The notes below the pieces were generated by a model that saw only the letters and a program-made list of their open reading frames with translations, did no database searches and was not told the origin of the DNA. Below are positions 24,187 through 35,340 of a stretch of DNA of 64,000 nt, in pieces. This DNA is from Lumbricus rubellus. Its lineage: Eukaryota > Annelida > Clitellata > Crassiclitellata > Lumbricidae. Both the position numbers and the translations under genes were made by a program. Numbering within the stretch: position 1 is the stretch's first letter; the number at the start of each line of letters is the position of its first letter. The stretch spans positions 4,394,696 to 4,458,695 of the forward strand of contig OX243822.1 in NCBI GenBank assembly GCA_945859605.1. Direction: 5' to 3'.

Positions 24187-24272
24187 TGGATGGATCCGAT
24201 TTGACCAGAGTCTATGACAACAGATGCCGTTACCCTGCGCAGAAATTTGCTTGGCATATTACAGAACTTTTT
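24187..24272 (+). repeat. Dispersed ~90-bp unit F3
   Basis: The core is GGATGGATCC, TTGACC, GTCTATGACAACAGA, CCGTTACCCTG, CAGAAATTTGCTTGG, CATATTACAG. Copies: 32680-32765 and 47008-47095 (plus), 21778-21832 (minus), and a 3' part at 28825-28862. One frame (LTRVYDNRGRYPGQKFA) is open in all of the longer copies. No family is recognised. Confidence 0.6.
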
Positions 24273-24310
24273 ACGCTATTTCTCATCCTAGCCAAAGGCG
24301 ATTGTCTGTA

Positions 24311-27300
24311 TTATTTATTATTCAACAGTTTAACGACATCTTATAGCTACAAAGGCTGTTGACGTCTTTAAAGTTACGGTATCAATATATTTCAGTTCAC
24401 TGTTGTTTAAATGTTCCGCAGTTTCTGTCTTTATTGTCTATCTGTTTTCTTTTCATTGTTCTTTTCTGGAATTTGTATGATGATCTATGTCCATGGCGAC
24501 AGTGTTCATAAGGTGGTTGCTGTAGATCCTCTTTGATGCATTGGTCATTATTTAGTGTCACTATTTAACATGCATGCATATATTTAACTATACATTCATT
24601 TCCTGATTTTCATTTTATTTATTTTTAATTAATACATATATAAGCAAATAGATTAGATATTAAACATTTATATGAAAATCAAATCATTCAGCCATCATCT
24701 ATAAGCTTAACAATAATAGCAAAAATCATTTTATTCAATGCCTATTTAATCTATTACAGAATTAGTTACCACAGACACATACACACAAACACATACACAC
24801 ACACACATACACACACACAAACACACAACAAATACAACTAAAATTATAATTCATATGCAATACTTCTTACATAATTTTTCCATTAGTTATGGTCATAAGT
24901 ATATTATAAGCTTCAAGATAAATATCTTGATTAGAGAATATATTTTTAACAGTACATTCCACTTTTTTCTCTACACATTTTTTAAGCAGTAGGATTGAAA
25001 TGTCATTCTTTTTACAAGCAAACAGCACATGTTCGATTGTTTCAGGCACTTGGCATTTAGAACAAAGGTCTGTTTGGCTTTTACCTATCACTTTCAACCA
25101 GGAGTTAGTAAGGACATGCCCCATTCTAAGTCTGGTAATTTGAACTTCTCTTTTTCTTATGGAGTCCATAAATTTTATATCAGTTGATACCAAAGGTTGG
25201 ATCGATTTATAAAAACGCCCTTTTCGTTCATTGTCGTATTCAATTTGCCATAAGTTAATAACATATTTTTTAATTAACGAATAGATTTCCTTTAATTCCA
25301 AATAATTTGTTGAATTGACCTCCTCTAATTCTTGCCCTTTCTTTGCTAGGGTGTCTGCCATTTCATTTCCAGATAATCCAATATGACTAGGGATCCATGC
25401 TATGATTATACTGCTGCTTTTAAGTTTATTAACATTATCTATAAATTCCAGAAATAAATTAGGCCGTGAACAAGACTTGTTTTCTTTTATAGATGTGGCC
25501 ACACTTAATGAATCAGTATATATAATATACTTATTTGCATTTGCAGTTTCATTCGCATTTTCATTTTGGATAATCCATTTTGTCGCTTCAATAATGGCCG
25601 TTAATTCAGCAGTATAAATTGAGGAGTTATCTGCTATCCTATAAACGCTGTGAGAATTCATGGAGGGTACATAGAAAGCTGCAGAAACGATATTTTCAAT
25701 TTTAGAGCCATCTGTATAGATTGATGTGCGATCAACATATTTATCAATTAATCTTAATGATAGTGATGACATAATGTTAGGAGAGTCCTTCTTTTTGTTT
25801 ATATGTTTTTTCAAGGACAGATCGACTTTAGTGGTTCTGTTAAACCATGGAGCGGTTGACTGAAAAGTTGGAGATTTAAATGATTCGGATATAATTGAAA
25901 AGAAATGTTCAGTTCTTTTAAAAATAGAATTTTGTTTCACAGAAGATGCACAATAGTAATTTGACCAGTGATCTCGCATAGTCTCTGCTGCTGGATGATC
26001 ATTTGAACCTAATATTTTTGATCCAAACTTGATTGAGTTACTCAATCGACGTAGGTGGAGGGGCACCTCTCCACACTCATTCTGGAGGGCCATTACAGGG
26101 GTGCCTTTAGCTGTTCCACAAGCCAACCGCAAAGCCTCAGATTGTACATTTTGCAGCCTTTTCAATTGTGTAGCACTAGCTGTAGCATATGCCACGTCTC
26201 CATAGTCAAGGACTGACCTCACAAGTGCTCTATAGATGGAGAGTAGTGCCCGCTTTGAGGCTCCCCATTTATACCCTGACACAGCCCTCATTACATTTAT
26301 TCTCTTTTTACATTTGATTACAATGTAATCAATATGGGGCTTCCAGTTCAATTTAGAATCAAAAATGACTCCCAAGAACTTGGCAGTATTTTCAATTTTT
26401 ATATCCTTATTATTAAGGGTAATGTGCAGCTTTTGTAATGTTTTTCTTTTGGTAAATAGTACACCCGTGGTTTTATTTACAGATATTTTGAAACCATTTT
26501 CATTGCACCAATCATCTATTTTAATTATGGCATTTTGGATTTTGATGTGAAGCAATTTCAAATCTCGATTTGCATAAAAAATAGCACTATCATCTGCAAA
26601 TAAAGACAGTCCTACATTTTCCAATCCAGGATCCAGATCATTGATCATTATTAAAAACAATAATGGTGAGATGACGGAACCCTGCGGCGTTCCATTTTCT
26701 TGTGAGAATATATCAGATAATTCTATTCCAACTTTGACTTGAAAAGTTCTGTTGGTTAAGAATTTAGAAATCCAATCAAAAGTATTTCCTGTTATTCCAA
26801 TTTTTCGTAATTTTTCTAACAAAGTTGGAACGTGCAGCATATCATATGCTTTTTCAAAATCTATAAACACAGCCAAAACATTTTGTTTATTTTTAAGTTT
26901 TTTATGGATATAATCTTGAAGCCTTAGAACTTGATCTATTGTGCTTTTATGCTTTCTAAAACCAGTTTGATACGGAGTGAGAAGTTTATTTGCTTCCAAA
27001 AACCACTGTAACCGATTTGTTATCATTTTTTCCATTATTTTGCACAGAGTTGGTGTAAGTGAGATAGGTCTATAAGATTCAGGAGCTGTAGTATCTTTAT
27101 TAGGTTTAAGAATAGGTAAAATTATTGCATGATTCCATTCCCTCGGGAGTATGCCTGTTGTCCAAACTTTATTGTAAAAGGTTAACAACACTTTTAGAAC
27201 ACTTTTATGGAGGTGCTTAATAAGATCATAAGGGATACGATCCTCCCCTGGAGATTTGTTATTTTTTGATGAGTCTATGGCATCTTGAAGTTCTCGAATA

Positions 27301-28437
27301 GTGAAGGCCATATTTAAATCCAATGCGCCATTACTACAATAATTTGGGAGAATTTCATTTTCATCGTTTTTGTTTCGTAAATAATATAAGAATTTGTCCG
27401 TATAATTAGAGCTACTACTGGCACAGGAGTAATTTTTTCCTAAAACATTAGCTTTCTGCAAGTTTGATTCAGCTTTGGTGCCTTGATATTGTAGGGTAGG
27501 AATGGATATTGCAGATGTCACGCCTTCCATTCTCCTTGCCATATTCCATATAGATGATAATTTTGATTGGTTATTTAATTCACCACAATAGGTTTCCCAG
27601 CTAACTCTTGCTTCATCTGCAATCACTCTTTTTGATACTGCATTTTGTCTTTTAAATTCTACATAATCATCTAAATTTCGTGAATTATTCATCTTATTAC
27701 GAATTCTATTTCTCTCATATATTGCTTTATCACACTTCTCATTCCAAAATGGCAATGGTTTATGTCTTTTATTTTTATTTTTCACATACCTTTTCACTGG
27801 AATTACATTATTAGCTAATGCGGAAAGAGCTGCTGTTAAATTTAAGAAGCATTTATTTGAATCATCATCCAACAGATTGTCTGTAATATAAGATTTACTT
27901 TCACTTTTAAATTTTTTCCAATCTGCTTTTTAAAAATTCCAGGCATGCATTCCCATATTATCTTCAAGAGTTATAATTTCATTGACTTTTGTAATTCCAA
28001 GAAGGTGATCTGATCCTAGCGATGTGTTTTCAACAAAATGGGAACAATTTAAAGCCAGATCTGGTGATGTGATCGCTAAATCAATAACAGAATTAATATC
28101 TGATTGATTGGAGGTTATATGGGTAGCTTTTCCAGTGTTTAATATCATTAGATTTTTATCTGTTATAACAGTTTCTAAAATTCTACCATTTGTATTGTTT
28201 TACTGCTTCCCCAACTTTCATTATGACAATTAAGATCTCCAACTACAATTGTTCTTTTATTCTCGAAGATTTTGCTCAGAGTTTCATATTTTATCTTAGC
28301 CGGAGGAGGTATATATATGTTAACAATCTGAATGGGACCCATATTAGTATTAATTTCCAAACATTGATTTTCAATATTAGGAATGTCTTTACTTTCAATA
28401 ATTGTGAAATTAAGCCCATCCTTAATTAGAAAAGTCA
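24311..28437 (-). mobile_element. I/Jockey-group LINE, copy A (5'-truncated)
   Basis: This minus-strand non-LTR retrotransposon covers the second half of the endonuclease, the whole reverse transcriptase, RNase H and a 3' UTR of about 550 bp. The UTR includes a CA tract (24780-24830), and the element ends in a TAA/TAAA-rich tail (GAATAATAAATA). ORF1 and the start of the endonuclease are missing. GATTGTCT to the left and GACTGTCT to the right may be a mutated target duplication. Copy B is over 99% identical over the shared 1.23 kb. Confidence 0.92.
24867..28437 (-). pseudogene. LINE ORF2: endonuclease (partial), reverse transcriptase, RNase H
   Basis: The reading starts inside an APE-type endonuclease (FLIKDGLNF; GDLNCHNESWG with its Asp/Asn pair; GSDHLLG). 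There is one frameshift near 28170 and one in-frame TAA at 27929 (HAWNF, stop, KADWKKF). From 27872 to 24867 about 1000 codons are open. The reverse transcriptase shows SPGEDRIPYD, SYRPISLTPTLCK, FIDFEKAYD, NGTPQGSVISP and the catalytic LFADDS near residue 425. RNase H shows YTDGSK, TAELTAIIEA, YTDSLS and WIPSHIGLSGNEMAD. A CX2CX7HX4C motif lies near the C terminus. RT plus RNase H plus this knuckle fits the I/Jockey group; the exact clade needs a tree. Only two lesions, so it is a young copy. Confidence 0.93.
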
Positions 28438-28454
28438 GATGACTGTCTCAGGTT

Positions 28455-28487
28455 TATATGAGCTGGATGAGAACGTTTAAAAGGTGT
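28455..28487 (+). promoter_or_regulatory. TATA-AGGTGT module
   Basis: TATATGAGCTGG, then ACGTTTAAAAGGTGTATAAG, 27 bp start to start, immediately beside the 5' end of LINE copy A. Confidence 0.5.
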
Positions 28488-28623
28488 ATAAGCAGACGGA
28501 TGGAGTAGAGTTTAGCAACATCTTTTGTATCTGTATCCGTTTCTATGTAACGGCAATGCACAACATTTACGGATATCGAACAACTCAAGCAACTAATCTA
28601 AATTGATTCCACAACATCCACTG

Positions 28624-28655
28624 TATATAAATTTTTTAATCGGTTTTAGAGGTGT
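28624..28655 (+). promoter_or_regulatory. TATA-AGGTGT module
   Basis: TATATAAATTTTTTAATCGG, then TTTTAGAGGTGTTTAAAAATG, 26 bp start to start. The wording is close to the modules at 31995 and 61423. Confidence 0.5.
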
Positions 28656-28877
28656 TTAAAAATGCACTGTTTCGTTTTTTTTAAAACATAATTTCAGTAT
28701 TATTCATAACCTGTGGGAAGTCACTTGATTTTACGTGCCTTCGCGGATATGGAGATACAGTGAATTTTAAAATAAGTAAAGGAGTGAGACAGAGATACCC
28801 ACAGGTTATGAATAATACTGAAATTTGCCTGGCATATTACAGCACTTAATAAAAAATACTACTTTGCATTGACCAAT

Positions 28878-28882
28878 ATATA

Positions 28883-28920
<38 letters not shown>
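28878..28920. repeat. AT dinucleotide tract
   Basis: A pure AT run preceded by an F3 3' fragment (CATATTACAGCACTTAATAA). Confidence 0.95.
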
Positions 28921-28922
<2 letters not shown>

Positions 28923-28964
28923 TCGGCACGCGCTAGTTAACTGCATGGGATTACATTTTCCTCT

Positions 28965-29375
28965 TCTGTTCGGGACATGGGTTTCACATTGGACAAGGAG
29001 CTGACGTTCTTGTAGCACACCAAACTACTTTGGCGTGATTGTCGCTACCAACTGCGTCAGTTTACTGTACCATCTAGATATCTGACACCTACTGCTGCTG
29101 CCATTCTTGTCCATGCCTTTGTGGTCTATCGCCTCGACTATTGTAATGGCCTCTAGGGAGGGCTCCCGGCGATCCGAATTGGGTGTCTTGACTCGGTTCT
29201 GTGCACAGTAGCACGTCTTATTGGTTGCATCCATAAATTTTACCAAGTCACGGAGCACATGCGGAATGTACTCTACTTACTTCTTCTTCCAGAGCGGACC
29301 TTCTATAGGATTTCTGCATTAATCTGGCGCATGTACCTACCGGGGGCTCTGTTGTCCCACCTCTGGTGTCCAGAG
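28965..29375 (+). mobile_element. CR1/L2-like reverse transcriptase fragment
   Basis: The plus strand reads MGFTLDKELTFL, then RYQLRQF, SRYLTPTAAAILVHAFVVYR, LDYCNGL and VTEHMRNVLYLLLLPE, then RISALIWR. This is the late reverse transcriptase and thumb region of CR1/L2-type LINEs, with stops at three places. It is the best preserved CR1-like piece in the window. Confidence 0.8.
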
Positions 29376-29378
29376 TCC

Positions 29379-29428
29379 TTTGTCCTGCGCGCTTTTGTCC
29401 TGCGCGCTTTTGTCCTGCGCGCTTTTGA
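29379..29428. repeat. Three copies of a 15-bp repeat
   Basis: TTTGTCCTGCGCGCT is repeated three times in tandem, exactly as far as I can see. Confidence 0.9.
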
Positions 29429-29429
29429 C

Positions 29430-30455
29430 GGGGTACCATATTAAGAGTACATAGTATAATAATAGCCGTATAAAAGTGGTGTAATATGCCAAATAAACTT
29501 GTTACGAGGCCAACGTCCTCTATTTATTATAATTGTCATATTAGGCCATCGTCAAATCTTAATCCATTTCAATAGCCGTACAAAATGTCTGTCGAGGTGA
29601 ACATTTTGGGGTCTCTGTTGCATTTTATTATATGGCGCAAAGGATCTAAAAAGGAGGTGTTGAGCTTAGGACCGGCGCAGGGACCGTGTTGGTTCCCTGT
29701 GGAGGAGGATGGATTCAGTTTCACGTCGTGCCCAGGACCAATAATTAATATATAATTATGTATTGTTTATTATATATGAATTGTTACCTGAGGCGGATGC
29801 TCTTTCATCTAATCGGCAATAATTCAGCGCTGCTGCGAGTCGATAACAGAAACTGAATCGCTTAGCATATCGGTTGAGCGTTCAAGTGAAAGCAGGATCA
29901 TAACTGGAACCAAATCCTCCGGCCCAAGGAGTGAGGGTGGGGTGATGATCTGAGCCAGTGACGCGCGACAGATTCTCTCCTCCAAAAGTCTCCCCCGGAA
30001 TTTATTTTAAAATAGATTCTTTCTGACGGATCTGTTCCAGAATAAATTCGCCATCCCCAGAGAGCATCCTTCTGAAAAAGTCTCCGGGGCGAGAGAATAA
30101 TTCCTCCGTCTATACGAAACAAAGTCTTTCCCCGTTCAGCGTGAAATGGTCTACACTCAACTTGCAGTCGCCGAAACTTTATAGATGAGGAGGCTAAACC
30201 GTTAGTTTACCGTGCTAAATTGCCGGTATTTAACGATAAAACAGATGAACTTTTATATCAGAATGTTTCTTCTAATACGGAGTTTCCCCCAGGGGAGACT
30301 CAGTATCGGAGGAGATTTTGTATCTGCATGGAGAGTCTTTATTTTGTTACACCGGCGACGATTACAGCTTCTTTTATAGACGGATTTTTATAGCGCTAGA
30401 TATATCTTTAATTGCGTCGGATTTCACTTCACTGGAAATTGACGAGCAGGCAACT
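29430..30455. other. Unassigned interval between LINE copies A and B
   Basis: No gene or known element is supported. There is one AGGAGGTGTTGAG near 29655 without a good TATA box. A 70-codon plus-strand frame without a start codon (30148-30390) was read but resembles nothing known to me. Confidence 0.5.
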
Positions 30456-30459
30456 TGTA

Positions 30460-31692
30460 TTTATTTATTATTCAACAGTTTAACGACATCTTATAGCTAC
30501 AAAGGCTGTTGACGTCTTTAAAGTTACGGTATCAATATATTTCAGTTCACTGTTGTTTAAATGTTCCGCAGTTTCTGTCTTTATTGTCTATCTGTTTTCT
30601 TTTCATTGTTCTTTTCTGGAATTTGTATGATGATCTATGTCCATGGCGACAGTGTTCATAAAGTGGTTGCTGTAGATCCTCTTTGATGCATTGGTCATTA
30701 TTTAGTGTCACTATTTAACATGCATGCATATATTTAACTATACATTCATTTCCTGATTTTCATTTTATTTATTTTTAATTAATACATATATAAGCAAATA
30801 GATTAGATATTAAACATTTATATGAAAATCAAATCATTCAGCCATCATCTATAAGCTTAACAATAATAGCAAAAATCATTTTATTCAATGCCTATTTAAT
30901 CTATTACAGAATTAGTTAACACAGACACATACACACAAACACATACACACACACAAACACACAACAAATACAACTAAAATTATAATTCATATGCAATACT
31001 TCTTACATAATTTTTCCATTAGTTATGATCATAAGTATATTATAAGCTTCAAGATAAATATCTTGATTAGAGAATATATTTTTAACAGTACATTCCACTT
31101 TTTTCTCTACACATTTTTTAAGCAGTAGGATTGAAATGTCATTCTTTTTACAAGCAAACAGCACATGTTCGATTGTTTCAGGCACTTGGCATTTAGAACA
31201 AAGGTCTGTTTGGCTTTTACCTATCACTTTCAACCAGGAGTTAGTAAGGGCATGCCCCATTCTAAGTCTGGTAATTTGAACTTCTCTTTTTCTTATGGAG
31301 TCCATAAATTTTATATCAGTTGATACCAAAGGTTGGATCGATTTATAAAAACGCCCTTTTCGTTCATTGTCGTATTCAATTTGCCATAAATTAATAACAT
31401 ATTTTTTAATTAACGAATAGATTTCCTTTAATTCCAAATAATTTGTTGAATTGACCTCCTCTAATTCTTGCCCTTTCTTTGCTAGGGTGTCTGCCATTTC
31501 ATTTCCAGATAATCCAATATGACTAGGGATCCATGCTATGATTATACTGCTGCTTTTAAGTTTATTAACATTATCTATAAACTCCAGAAATAAATTAGGC
31601 CGTGAACAAGACTTGTTTTCTTTTATAGATGTGGCCACACTTAATGAATCAGTATATATAATATACTTATTTGCATTTGCAGTTTCATTCAC
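30460..31692 (-). mobile_element. I/Jockey-group LINE, copy B (5'-truncated, very young)
   Basis: It is identical to copy A over about 1.23 kb except for roughly seven substitutions and a shorter CA tract. It holds the last part of ORF2 and the 3' UTR, with the same TAAA-rich end. The 5' truncation falls at about 31690, at the edge of the 280-bp inverted repeat. Confidence 0.93.
31003..31692 (-). pseudogene. LINE ORF2 C-terminal remnant (RNase H end)
   Basis: 229 codons are open from the truncation to the natural stop. They cover the second half of RNase H (YTDSLSVATSI, WIPSHIGLSGNEMADT) and the C-terminal CX2CX7HX4C knuckle. There is no internal lesion. It cannot start on its own ATG at the junction, where the first codon is GTG, so it is only a truncated end. 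Confidence 0.9.
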
Positions 31693-31832
31693 ATAATAAG
31701 TAAATAGGTGAATAAGTATGCATCCAGTTCTGCATCATAAAATTATGTCTAACTTCCTTTGAGCGAAGTTTAATTATTGAAAACAGGCTACAGAACCATG
31801 GACCACCCAGATATTGTGACTATGAAGCAAAA

Positions 31833-31865
31833 ACACCTTAGAATCGCTTCTACTGACGGTATATA
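31833..31865 (-). promoter_or_regulatory. TATA-AGGTGT module, left palindrome arm
   Basis: This is the mirror image of 32310-32342. On the minus strand TATATACCGTC precedes TTCTAAGGTGTTTTTGC by 27 bp, pointing toward LINE copy B. Confidence 0.5.
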
Positions 31866-31994
31866 AGTTCAGACCCGGAAATTAAGTTGCTATAATTGCA
31901 AATGGAATCAAATTAATCTGGTGGTCGTGTGAAACATCCAAGCAATGACACAGTGAACTAATTCAACGAGATGTATATCACTTGCTTTTACATC

Positions 31995-32026
31995 TATATA
32001 GATTGTTCGATCGATTTAAGAGGTGT
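31995..32026 (+). promoter_or_regulatory. TATA-AGGTGT module, palindrome spacer (first)
   Basis: TATATAGATTGTTCGATCGA, then TTTAAGAGGTGTTTAAATAA, 26 bp start to start. It is conserved at 61423-61452. Confidence 0.5.
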
Positions 32027-32111
32027 TTAAATAATGCGCTGATTCCGTTGTTTTTAGACAAATTAATGACCTTTGAGTTTGCATTTAATTTGACATGCTT
32101 TCGCGCTCTTG

Positions 32112-32143
32112 TATAAAAGATATTCATTACGTTTTAAAGGTGT
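32112..32143 (+). promoter_or_regulatory. TATA-AGGTGT module, palindrome spacer (second)
   Basis: TATAAAAGATATTCATTACG, then TTTTAAAGGTGTCTAAAAAA, 26 bp start to start. It is conserved at 61538-61569. Confidence 0.5.
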
Positions 32144-32309
32144 CTAAAAAATTTACTAGTCCCACGTACAACGCCATGGCAGTATCAATGATATCAGCAA
32201 GTATCTCGTTGAATTAGTTCACTGTGTCATTGCTTGGATGTTTCACACGACCACCAGATTAATTTGATTCCATTTGCAATTATAGCAACTTAATTTCCGG
32301 GTCTGAACT

Positions 32310-32342
32310 TATATACCGTCAGTAGAAGCGATTCTAAGGTGT
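32310..32342 (+). promoter_or_regulatory. TATA-AGGTGT module, right palindrome arm
   Basis: TATATACCGTCAGTAG, then GATTCTAAGGTGTTTTTGC, 27 bp start to start. Confidence 0.5.
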
Positions 32343-32679
32343 TTTTGCTTCATAGTCACAATATCTGGGTGGTCCATGGTTCTGTAGCCTGTTTTCAATA
32401 ATTAAACTTCGCTCAAAGGAAGTTAGACATAATTTTATGATGCAGAACTGGATGCATACTTATTCACCTATTTACTTATTATCTTACTCACACACTTGGT
32501 TACCTACTCTCTTACTTTCTTTCTTTCTTACTTACTTTTCATGAGTGATCAATTACCGCTTCAACCATGAGCTTCTATTCCTTACAGGTTTACACTAAGC
32601 ACTGAAACTCTTTGACGTGTCTATTTTCGAGGTTATAAAGCAATGAAAAATGTTCCTGTGACTCTATTTAGGATGGATG

Positions 32680-32765
32680 GATCCAGATTTGACGAGGGCC
32701 TATGACAACAGAGGCCGTTGCCCTCGACATAAATTTATTTGGCCTATTATTACAGCACTTATTTT
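32680..32765 (+). repeat. F3 unit copy
   Basis: GATTTGACGAGGGCCTATGA, CAACAGAGGCCGTTGCCCT and CATAAATTTATTTGGCC match F3. The frame DLTRAYDNRGRCP is open. Confidence 0.6.
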
Positions 32766-32902
32766 TAAAAATTGTGTCTGCCGACGTCAGCACATTGTGT
32801 TGCCACAATGAAATAGTTAAACTCTAGTTCCAAGTCGCAGTTTGTTGCACACCTTTTTCACGTATTTAGTTTCAATTTAAGTTTAGATATAAAACCACGA
32901 AG

Positions 32903-35340
32903 TGCGGAATTAGAGCTTTTTTCGAATCTCCCCAATGATTTCCAGACACTGCTCTCATCAGATTCATACGATTTTTACATTTAGCAAAAACACATATTCT
33001 ATATGTGGTTTCCATGATAACCTATGATCAAAAATTACCCCAAGGAATTTAGCTGTCTTTTCAATTTTTATGGGTTCACTCCCAACTTTTATTTCAATGT
33101 TTGAACTCTTGTTTTTCTTAGTAAACATAACTCCTATAGTTTTACTTATAGAAATTTTAAAGCCGTTCTTTTTGCACCAAATATCAATTGCATTCAAGGA
33201 TAACTGAATTCTTTTCTGCAATTTACTACGGTCTCGATGACTTGCATAAATGGAACTATCGTCAGCAAACAATGTCATTTCTACCCCATCTAACCCATGA
33301 GGAATGTCATTTATCATAATCAGAAATATTAAGGGTGATATAATGGACCCTTGAGGTGTACCATTTTCTAAAGTATAATTGTCCGAAAGAGATGCACCCA
33401 CTTTGACCTGGAATGTTCTATTGGATAAAAAGTTTGCTATCCATCTGTATGTTTTTCCTATGAATCCCATATTTAAGAACTTTTTAGTAGTGTAGGAACG
33501 TGGAGCATGTCATATGCACGTTCAAAATCAATAAATATTGCTAGTACATCTTCTTTATTTTTAAACTTTTTCAAAATATTATCTTGCAATTTAAGTATCT
33601 GGTTTATAGTACTTTTATTTTTTCGGAAACCTGACTGATTTTTTGAAAGCAAATTGTTTTTCTCCACAAACCACTGTAATCTATTAGTAATCATTTTCTC
33701 CATGATTTTACAAATGGTTGATGTCAGTGAGATGGGCCTATAAGATTCAGGACTAGAAGAACTTTTATTTGGTTTCAGAAGAGGTAATATAATTGCATGG
33801 TGCCAATCCTCTGGTAATTCACCTTCTGTCCATATCTTATTGTAAAATTCTAACAGTATTTTAAGTGCTTTACGATGCAGATGTTTAAAAAATTCATAAG
33901 GAATTTTGTCATCGCCTGGAGATTTACTACACTTAGAATTTCGAATAGCATCTTTTAATTCTTTGAGTGAGAAGTTTTCATTAAGAGCCTCAATGTCTGC
34001 TAGACCTGGTAAATTATCTGATGGAATTGGGCTATGTTCATTTTTTACACGTTTTAAATGCTCAACAAATTTAAGATCATAGTTAGTATTGCTACTCGTT
34101 TTGGCATACATTTGCGCTAACAGATTAGATTTGTCTAAATTATTTTCTGCAAGTAATCCATTATAATTTAAGGTTGGGATAGAACTATACGATGTTATAC
34201 CATTCATCCGTCGAGCCATGTCCCATACTTTACCCAATTTAGTTTGGTCAGTTAATTCAGAACAATAGTTTTCCCAACTAGCTTTTGCTTCTGATTTTAA
34301 GGTCACCTTTACTATATTTGCCTCTTGATGCTTAAATTCGATATAGTCTTTCAATTCTTTTGATTTTGTAGATTTGTTTCTAGCTTTATTTCTACTATAG
34401 ATTACTTCGGAGCATTTGTTATTCCAAAAAGGGGTAGGTTTACGTTTCTTATTTAGTTTGTAACATTTATTATTGGAATTATTTTTCTTACAAGGTAGTG
34501 TCTCATTAGCTAATAATGTGAGTGATTCTACAATATTTTTGAACGTTTCATTGTTATTTTCATCGATAAGACCTTCAGTCAAATAATATTGACTATTTGT
34601 CTTAAAAACTTTCCAATCGGCCTTCTTCAATTTCCACATTTGCATACTCATGTTTGGTTCCACTACAACCTCCTCATTTACAATTATATTACACAAATAG
34701 TGGTCTGAACCCATGCTATTATTAGAAACATAATGTTGACAATTTAATGCCAACTCCTTTGTCACAATAGACAGGTCTATAACTGAACGATTTTTTGAGT
34801 GTATAGCAGGTATTAATGTGGGTTGGCCAGTATTTAAATGACAGTTAAACTTTTATCATTAAGAATTTCTTCTAAAATCTTACCTCTTTCTTTTGTGTTT
34901 GTGCAACCCCAGCTTTTGTTATGAGCATTCAGGTCTCCCAAAACAATGGCTCTTTTTAGGGGACAGATTTTTTCAATTTCGACTTTATCTATACTAATTC
35001 CTGGAGCAATATATGTATTTATGATATCTAAGTGACCAATTTCAGTTTTAATATTTATGCCTAAGATTTCAACATTTTCAATATAATTAATGTCTAATAT
35101 TGCAAAACTAATACCAGTTTTAATTAGGATGGCTAATCCTCCCCGACTGTGTTTAGTATTATCCTTTCTTACAACACTATAATTATCAAATTTAGGTGTT
35201 TGCAATTTTTCTTTTAAAAATGTTTCTTGCAAACATATTATATCTGAAGATATTCCTGTATTACAAAGATAGTTTTTAAGCTGGTAAAGATTTGCCCTCA
35301 GGCCTCGCATGTTCCAATGTGCGATAATAAAAGCCATCAT
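32903..35340 (-). pseudogene. LINE ORF2: endonuclease and partial reverse transcriptase
   Basis: ORF2 probably begins at the MMAFIIAHWNMRGL methionine (35340). The endonuclease shows LQETFL, GDLNAHNKSWG and GSDHYL. The reverse transcriptase shows SPGDDKIPYE, SYRPISLTSTICK, FIDFERAYD, NGTPQGSIISP and LFADDSS. Frameshifts lie near 34835, near 33475 (HVPTLLK) and near 32965. RNase H is absent because of the 3' truncation. More lesions than copy A mean an older insertion. Confidence 0.9.

Larger units (their letters stand above)
31693..32482. repeat. Near-perfect inverted repeat, two 280-bp arms, 230-bp spacer
   Basis: The left arm 31693-31972 is the reverse complement of the right arm 32203-32482. 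I found no mismatch in the parts I compared base by base. The arms are F1-type sequence (GGGTCTGAACTTATATACC, CGATTCTAAGGTGTT). The spacer holds two more TATA-AGGTGT modules and is paralogous to 61415-61620. Transcription across it would give a 280-bp hairpin RNA. Recent inverted duplication, gene conversion or an assembly artefact are all possible. Confidence 0.92.

Noticed and set aside
30148..30390. 70-codon plus-strand frame without a start codon
   Set aside because: Length is within chance for this composition, there is no paralogue and no recognisable motif.
31003..31692. Independent gene with RNase H end
   Set aside because: Sequence is the truncated 3' part of LINE copy A, with the first codon being GTG at the junction.
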